NCBI GenBank assembly: GCA_033717875.1 | Contig: JADDKJ010000007.1 | Span: forward strand, 33,411 to 97,410 | Reading direction: 5' to 3' | DNA: 64,000 nucleotides | From: SBBG01 sp033717875 | Lineage (GTDB): Bacteria; Pseudomonadota; Gammaproteobacteria; Ga0077554; Ga007554 | Shown: in pieces, positions 60,026-64,000 of the stretch | Layout: every line of letters starts with the position of its first letter | Position numbering within the stretch: position 1 is the stretch's first letter | Translations under genes and position numbers: made by a program | The notes under the pieces: generated by a model | The model's input: the letters and a program-made list of their open reading frames with translations, nothing else | Databases searched by the model: none | Told to the model about the DNA's origin: nothing

Positions 60026-61395
60026 TCTTCGGTTCCCGTCACACTGTGCAACTGCGCCACGCGCATATTATAGTCGTAAATCGCCCTGATGTAGTCGGTA
60101 TGAATCAGCACATAACCCTGGAATGCGTTGATGACACGTTCGGCTATTTCCATTCCGGCTTCGAAATCCGCGTAACGGGCGATCATCCAGCGCCGCGCAT
60201 TGCGGCTGCCCTCGCCAAGCTGCTGTACCTTGGTGTGATCGGCCTGTACTTGATGGTATTGCTCGGCGACCTGGAATGGAATGCCTTGGCGCGCCAGGTC
60301 GGACTTGGCCAGCAGGGCGTTCAGCTCGGCGCTTTCCTGGGCCAGCTTGGCGTCTTGCACGCGCGGTTGCCAGTCCCATTTGAGGCCGATCATCGGCGTC
60401 AATCCGATGGTGTTGAACGGATCGTAGATATAGGGGTTTTTGAGATTGTCGCGATTGGGCGAGTAGGACAGGATGCCCGCCACGCCGGCGTAAAGGTTCG
60501 GCAACCGCTCGGCGCGGCGCGCCTCCACCAGTGAACGCCGGGCGCGCAGCCCCGCCTCCACCTGCGCCATTTCAGGGCGCTTGGCGAGCGCTTGTTCCTG
60601 CAGCGCCGGCAAGGCGCCCTCCGGCAGCGGCACGGGACTCAGACCGCTGCCGGCCAAGGTCATCCGCTCTTCCGCAGGGATGCCGGTCAGCACTTTTAAT
60701 CCCTCGATCGCCACTTTCTCCATACCCTCGGCCTGGGTGATATATCCGCCCACCAGGGAGCGGGCCGCCCGCAGCGCGTACAGGTCGGCTTGCCGGATGT
60801 CCCCCTCCCCCTCGCCATTCTCCAGCCACTCCTCGGCGATGCCGATGGTTTTGGTGATGCCTTTACGGACATCCTCCAGGAACAACCGCGCGTCGTGCGC
60901 CGCGAGATGGCCGTAATAAGCGCGCTTGACATCCAGGATCGTTGCGGCGCGCTGCGTGCGCACATCGCCTTCCTTGACCTCGATGTTGGCGCGCGCGGCG
61001 CTGGCGTAATGCTCGATCTTGCCGAAGGTAGACAGCGGCTTGAGGATGCTCATTTGCAGATTCACCCAGGGCGACAGCCCATTATTGCCGAGATCGTATC
61101 TATCGGTGCGCAGCGCGCAATTGCCGGGTGCACAGGCGCCACCTCTGAAGATATTGCCGTTGACGCCGGGCGAAACCGCCAGAAAGGTGTTGGCGTCGAA
61201 TTTCCAGCCCTCGTTGCCGTTGACTTCCGCGAGAAGTCCCTGCGCCACGTCCACCAGGCGCTGGCGCTCGGCGATGCGCGGGTCGGTCTTGAGCGCGCGC
61301 TCCACCGCCTGATCGAGCGTCAGTGTCAATGGTTCAGCCATCGCGGCCGCGCATAGGGTCATCCCTGCCATTCCCGCCCATGCCATCCGCATCAT
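60022..61395 (-). CDS. TolC-family outer-membrane protein within the mla operon
   Basis: 457 residues with signal peptide (MTLCAAAMA). Two TolC/OEP repeats: LTLDQAVERALKTDPRIAER and EQALAKRPEMAQVEAGLRAR. It overlaps mlaD upstream and mlaC downstream by four bases each, so it is fully integrated in the operon. The usual outer-membrane partner MlaA is absent from this operon; a trans-periplasmic TolC channel would be a different route. Function with Mla is inference. Confidence 0.88.
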   Translation of the reverse strand: MMRMAWAGMAGMTLCAAAMAEPLTLTLDQAVERALKTDPRIAERQRLVDVAQGLLAEVNGNEGWKFDANTFLAVSPGVNGNIFRGGACAPGNCALRTDRYDLGNNGLSPWVNLQMSILKPLSTFGKIEHYASAARANIEVKEGDVRTQRAATILDVKRAYYGHLAAHDARLFLEDVRKGITKTIGIAEEWLENGEGEGDIRQADLYALRAARSLVGGYITQAEGMEKVAIEGLKVLTGIPAEERMTLAGSGLSPVPLPEGALPALQEQALAKRPEMAQVEAGLRARRSLVEARRAERLPNLYAGVAGILSYSPNRDNLKNPYIYDPFNTIGLTPMIGLKWDWQPRVQDAKLAQESAELNALLAKSDLARQGIPFQVAEQYHQVQADHTKVQQLGEGSRNARRWMIARYADFEAGMEIAERVINAFQGYVLIHTDYIRAIYDYNMRVAQLHSVTGTEE

Positions 61396-61895
61396 GGTGC
61401 CGTCCCTTCGCTCGATTGTCCCCCGCCGGTCTTGTCTTCTCCCGCCGCCTTGCTGAACAGGAACTGGCCGATCATCTTTTCCAGGATGATCGCCGACTGG
61501 GTCAGCTTGATCTGGCCATCCTGCTTGAGAAAATTTTCGTCCCCGCCCGGTTCGAGCGACACATACTGCTCGCCCAGCAGCCCCGCCGTGAGGATGCTGG
61601 CGGAGGTGTCGAGCGGCAGACGGTTTTGCGCGGTGTCGATGCGCATCGACACCACGGCCTCGTAGGTCTTGTCGTCGAAGACGATGGATTTGACGCGTCC
61701 GATGCGCACACCGGCCACGGTTACCGCAGCGCGTTCTTTCAGCCCGCCGATGTTCTCGAAATGGGCAATCACATCGTAGCCGTCACGGTTGGTGAATGCG
61801 GCCAGATTGCTGACCTTCATGGCGAGCATCACCAGCGCCGCGATGCCTGCCGCGACGAACACGCCCACCCAGATCTCGACATTTTTTTTCTGCAT
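61392..61895 (-). CDS. mlaD: MCE protein MlaD
   Basis: 167 residues: one membrane anchor (VGVFVAAGIAALVMLAMKV) and a single MCE domain (AHFENIGGLKERAAVTVAGVRIGRVKSI, LLGEQYVSLEPGG). Forms the hexameric ring on MlaFE. Confidence 0.95.
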   Translation of the reverse strand: MQKKNVEIWVGVFVAAGIAALVMLAMKVSNLAAFTNRDGYDVIAHFENIGGLKERAAVTVAGVRIGRVKSIVFDDKTYEAVVSMRIDTAQNRLPLDTSASILTAGLLGEQYVSLEPGGDENFLKQDGQIKLTQSAIILEKMIGQFLFSKAAGEDKTGGGQSSEGTAP

Positions 61896-61905
61896 GATTC
61901 AGTCC

Positions 61906-62688
61906 CTAGTCATTCCCAAACATGAGTGCGGTCAAAATGAAATCCAGTCCCAGCACGGCGAAAGCTGTGTGCACCACGGTGCGCGTCGTGGCACGGCTCA
62001 CGCCCTCGGTGGTGGGCACGGCGTCATAACCCTCGTATACCGCAATCCACGCCGCCACCCAGCCGAACACCAGGCTTTTGATCACGCCGTTGAGGATATC
62101 GTCCTGCAAGTCCACCTTGGCCTGCATTTGCGACCAGAATGCGCCGCTGTCGACGCCCAGCAAGCCGACCCCGACAAAGAAACCGCCCAACACGCCCACC
62201 GCGCTGAATATCGCCGCCAGCAACGGCATGGAAACGATGCCGGCAAGAAAGCGCGGCGCGATGACGCGTTTGATCGGATCGACCGCCATCATCTCCATGC
62301 CGGAGAGCTGCTCGGTCGCCTTCATCAGGCCAATCTCGGCGGTCAGGGCCGATCCGGCGCGCCCGGCGAATAACAGCGCCGCCACCACCGGCCCCAGCTC
62401 GCGCACCAGCGACAGCGCCACCACCTGGCCCAGGGATTCCTCGGCGCCGAAATCGACCAGGGTATTATACCCCTGTAGACCCAACACCATGCCAACATTG
62501 AGCCCGGAGATCAGAATCAGCGTCATCGACAGCACGCCGACCGAGTAGAGCTGCGCGATCACCAGCCGGGGGCGTGGCGCCAGGCTCGGCATCGCCGCCA
62601 GGACGCGCAGCAGGAATATATTGCCCCGGCCCAGCCGCTCGAAAACACCCAGGCTTGAACGCCCCAATCTTTGCAACCAATCCATCAT
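61906..62688 (-). CDS. mlaE: ABC permease MlaE
   Basis: 260 residues with about five spans; conserved RELGPVVAALLFAGRAGSAL (coupling region to MlaF) and GLMKATEQLSGMEMMAVDP. ATG 62688 lies one base after the mlaF stop; ATG 62685 is adjacent and equally possible. Confidence 0.95.
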   Translation of the reverse strand: MMDWLQRLGRSSLGVFERLGRGNIFLLRVLAAMPSLAPRPRLVIAQLYSVGVLSMTLILISGLNVGMVLGLQGYNTLVDFGAEESLGQVVALSLVRELGPVVAALLFAGRAGSALTAEIGLMKATEQLSGMEMMAVDPIKRVIAPRFLAGIVSMPLLAAIFSAVGVLGGFFVGVGLLGVDSGAFWSQMQAKVDLQDDILNGVIKSLVFGWVAAWIAVYEGYDAVPTTEGVSRATTRTVVHTAFAVLGLDFILTALMFGND

Positions 62689-62689
62689 G

Positions 62690-63505
62690 TCATGCCCCGG
62701 CCAGCAAATCCTGCGCATAATCCGGCGCCGGATAATGGAAGGGTACCGGACCGTCGGGTAGCCCGCCCATGAACTGCCGCACCCACCCCGACGCCGAACC
62801 CTTCATTTCCTCGGGGGAGCCGTGCCCCATCACCTTGCCCTCGGCGATCATGTACATGCGGTCGCAGATCATCGTCAGCTCATGCACGTCGTGCGAGACG
62901 ATGATGCTGGTCAGGCCCAGGGTATCGTTCAGCATGCGGATGAGCTGCATGATCACGCCAACGGTGATCGGATCCTGCCCGGTGAAAGGTTCATCGTACA
63001 TGATCATCATCGGATCGAGCGCGATCGCCCGCGCCAGCGCCACGCGCCGCGCCATGCCGCCGGACAGCTCGACAGGCAACAGGTCGCGCGCGCCGCGCAG
63101 CCCCACCGCCTGGAGCTTCATCAGCACCAGATCGCGGATCATGGATTCTGGCAAGCGCGTATGCTCGCGCAGCGGGAAAGCGACATTCTCGAAAACCGTC
63201 AGGTCGGTGAACAGCGCGCCGGTCTGAAACAGCAGGCTCATGCGCTTGCGCAACTGGAACAGCGCATCGCGGGAGACAGCATGGACGTTCTGGCCGTCAA
63301 CCTCGATGCTGCCCGCATCGGGGCGCAACTGCCCGCCGATCAGGCGCAGCAGCGTGGTCTTGCCGGTGCCGCTAGGTCCCATGATGGCCGTGATCTTGCC
63401 GCGCGGGATATCGATATCCACATTGTCGAAAATGGTCCGCACACCATAAGTGAACTTCACGCCGCGGATTTTCACGATCAGCGCGTCATTGTCATTCAGC
63501 GACAT
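62690..63505 (-). CDS. mlaF: ABC transporter ATPase MlaF
   Basis: 271 residues. Walker A GPSGTGKTTL, signature LSGGMARRVALARAIALDP, Walker B MMIMYDEPF, switch VSHD. Powers phospholipid transfer by MlaFEDB. First gene of mlaFED-tolC-mlaCB. It might also serve the ATPase-less pair at 27865-29603. Confidence 0.96.
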   Translation of the reverse strand: MSLNDNDALIVKIRGVKFTYGVRTIFDNVDIDIPRGKITAIMGPSGTGKTTLLRLIGGQLRPDAGSIEVDGQNVHAVSRDALFQLRKRMSLLFQTGALFTDLTVFENVAFPLREHTRLPESMIRDLVLMKLQAVGLRGARDLLPVELSGGMARRVALARAIALDPMMIMYDEPFTGQDPITVGVIMQLIRMLNDTLGLTSIIVSHDVHELTMICDRMYMIAEGKVMGHGSPEEMKGSASGWVRQFMGGLPDGPVPFHYPAPDYAQDLLAGA

Positions 63506-63570
63506 CCCGGATCCTTTACCTGCGTTACCTGCCAGCCATCATTATCTTCAAAAACACATGAAGTAACAAT

Positions 63571-64000
63571 GGGTCTACGCGGAATCGTGTGGGTGAAAAC
63601 CAGGGATTTCATAGCCGCGCATCCCTATAATTCCAGTGTTTTACCATTTTCCAGTTATCCCAAAACATGCTTCATCTCCATGACAGGATAATCCATGAAA
63701 TCTCCCCGCACAGTGCGCGAGCTATTTGCGATGCCCGGCTTCGTGGCCAATGCGACACTCGATGGTGTTTTTGGTGACCGCCATGCACGGATCATCACCC
63801 TCACGCGGCGAAAAAAACGGCTGTGTGTTCCAACTGCGGCCATCGCTGCCGCCACCGTTACGACAAACGCACGTGTCGAACGCGCGATCACCGAGTGGCC
63901 GACTGGCGGATTTACCTGGAGTTCGAGCGCTGGCGCGTCAACTGTCCGAGGTGCGGCGGCGTGCACGTAGAGCACCTCGATTGGCTGGCGAAGAACCCGC
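63571..64000 (+). mobile_element. ISL3-family insertion sequence, left end (truncated by the window)
   Basis: The probable left inverted repeat starts GGGTCTACGCGGAATCGTGT at 63571. The transposase begins at ATG 63695 (MKSPRTVRELFAMPGFVANA). After the codons CGA AAA AAA (A7 at 63811-63817) the zero frame is meaningless, but the -1 frame reads AVCSNCGHRCRHRYDKR then WRVNCPRCGGVHVEHLDWL, the zinc-finger start of ISL3 transposases. The heptamer A AAA AAA is in the right phase for programmed -1 frameshifting; a simple one-base deletion is the alternative. The rest lies beyond the window. Confidence 0.8.

Noticed and set aside
1..64000. CRISPR arrays, prophage genes or rRNA operons
   Set aside because: No regularly spaced repeats, phage structural genes or rRNA sequence were seen.

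Overview
The window is about 60% GC and reads as a chromosomal segment of a free-living gammaproteobacterium. The evidence is locus order: prfA-hemA divergent from a TPR lipoprotein, mlaFEDCB-ibaG-murA-hisGDCBHAF, bioBFHCD beside comF, and the PA2778/PA2779-type pair. Pseudoazurin, c-type cytochromes and an FNR-type box suggest a respiratory, possibly chemolithotrophic or facultatively anaerobic life. I cannot name a genus.

Layout. 1-3.7 kb: prfA (cut by the window edge), hemA and a TPR lipoprotein. 3.7-15 kb: accessory DNA placed where lolB/ispE usually follow the TPR gene. It holds an Rhs remnant, a cluster of two secretion-less peptidases with long Lys/Glu/Asp-rich tails followed by a two-gene ATP-grasp module, then gltA, ald and a Schlafen-type AlbA_2/ParA ATPase pair. 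15-19.2 kb: recJ, a recJ-linked gene and two overlapping toxin-antitoxin modules (vapBC and MNT-HEPN) with a palindromic operator. 19.2-26.6 kb: an outer-membrane barrel, an M17 aminopeptidase and a pyruvate dehydrogenase operon whose E2 and E3 are fused in one 1020-residue protein. 27-29.6 kb: a partial Mla-type transporter without ATPase, whose lipoprotein gene carries an in-frame 144-bp MITE insertion. 30-36.8 kb: lytic transglycosylase, comF, bioBFHCD. 37-41 kb: a membrane cytochrome c and a phosphate-starvation block (tandem Pho boxes, OprP-type porin, PstS). 41-51 kb: pseudoazurin, hydrolase, mtnC, PA2778/PA2779 pair, two FGE-sulfatase-type proteins (one with a diheme N-terminus), tRNA-Phe and a GGDEF-EAL sensor. 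51-63.5 kb: a complete his operon, murA, ibaG and a complete mla operon with a tolC-type gene inside. The last 430 bases are the left end of an ISL3-family insertion sequence with a slippery A7.

The best candidate for an undescribed system is 4.3-10.1 kb. A subtilase and a papain/C39-like peptidase each carry a K/E/D repeat tail and share a C-terminal motif. They lie directly upstream of a pair of ATP-grasp-related proteins. ATP-grasp enzymes are known to join Glu/Asp side chains to Lys/Ser/Thr in graspetides, so these tails are plausible substrates for side-chain crosslinking. This is inference from context and composition.

Two short palindromic repeat families, one built on GTAGGGTGCG and one on GGAACCTCTGA, are scattered through the intergenic regions and sometimes double as terminators.
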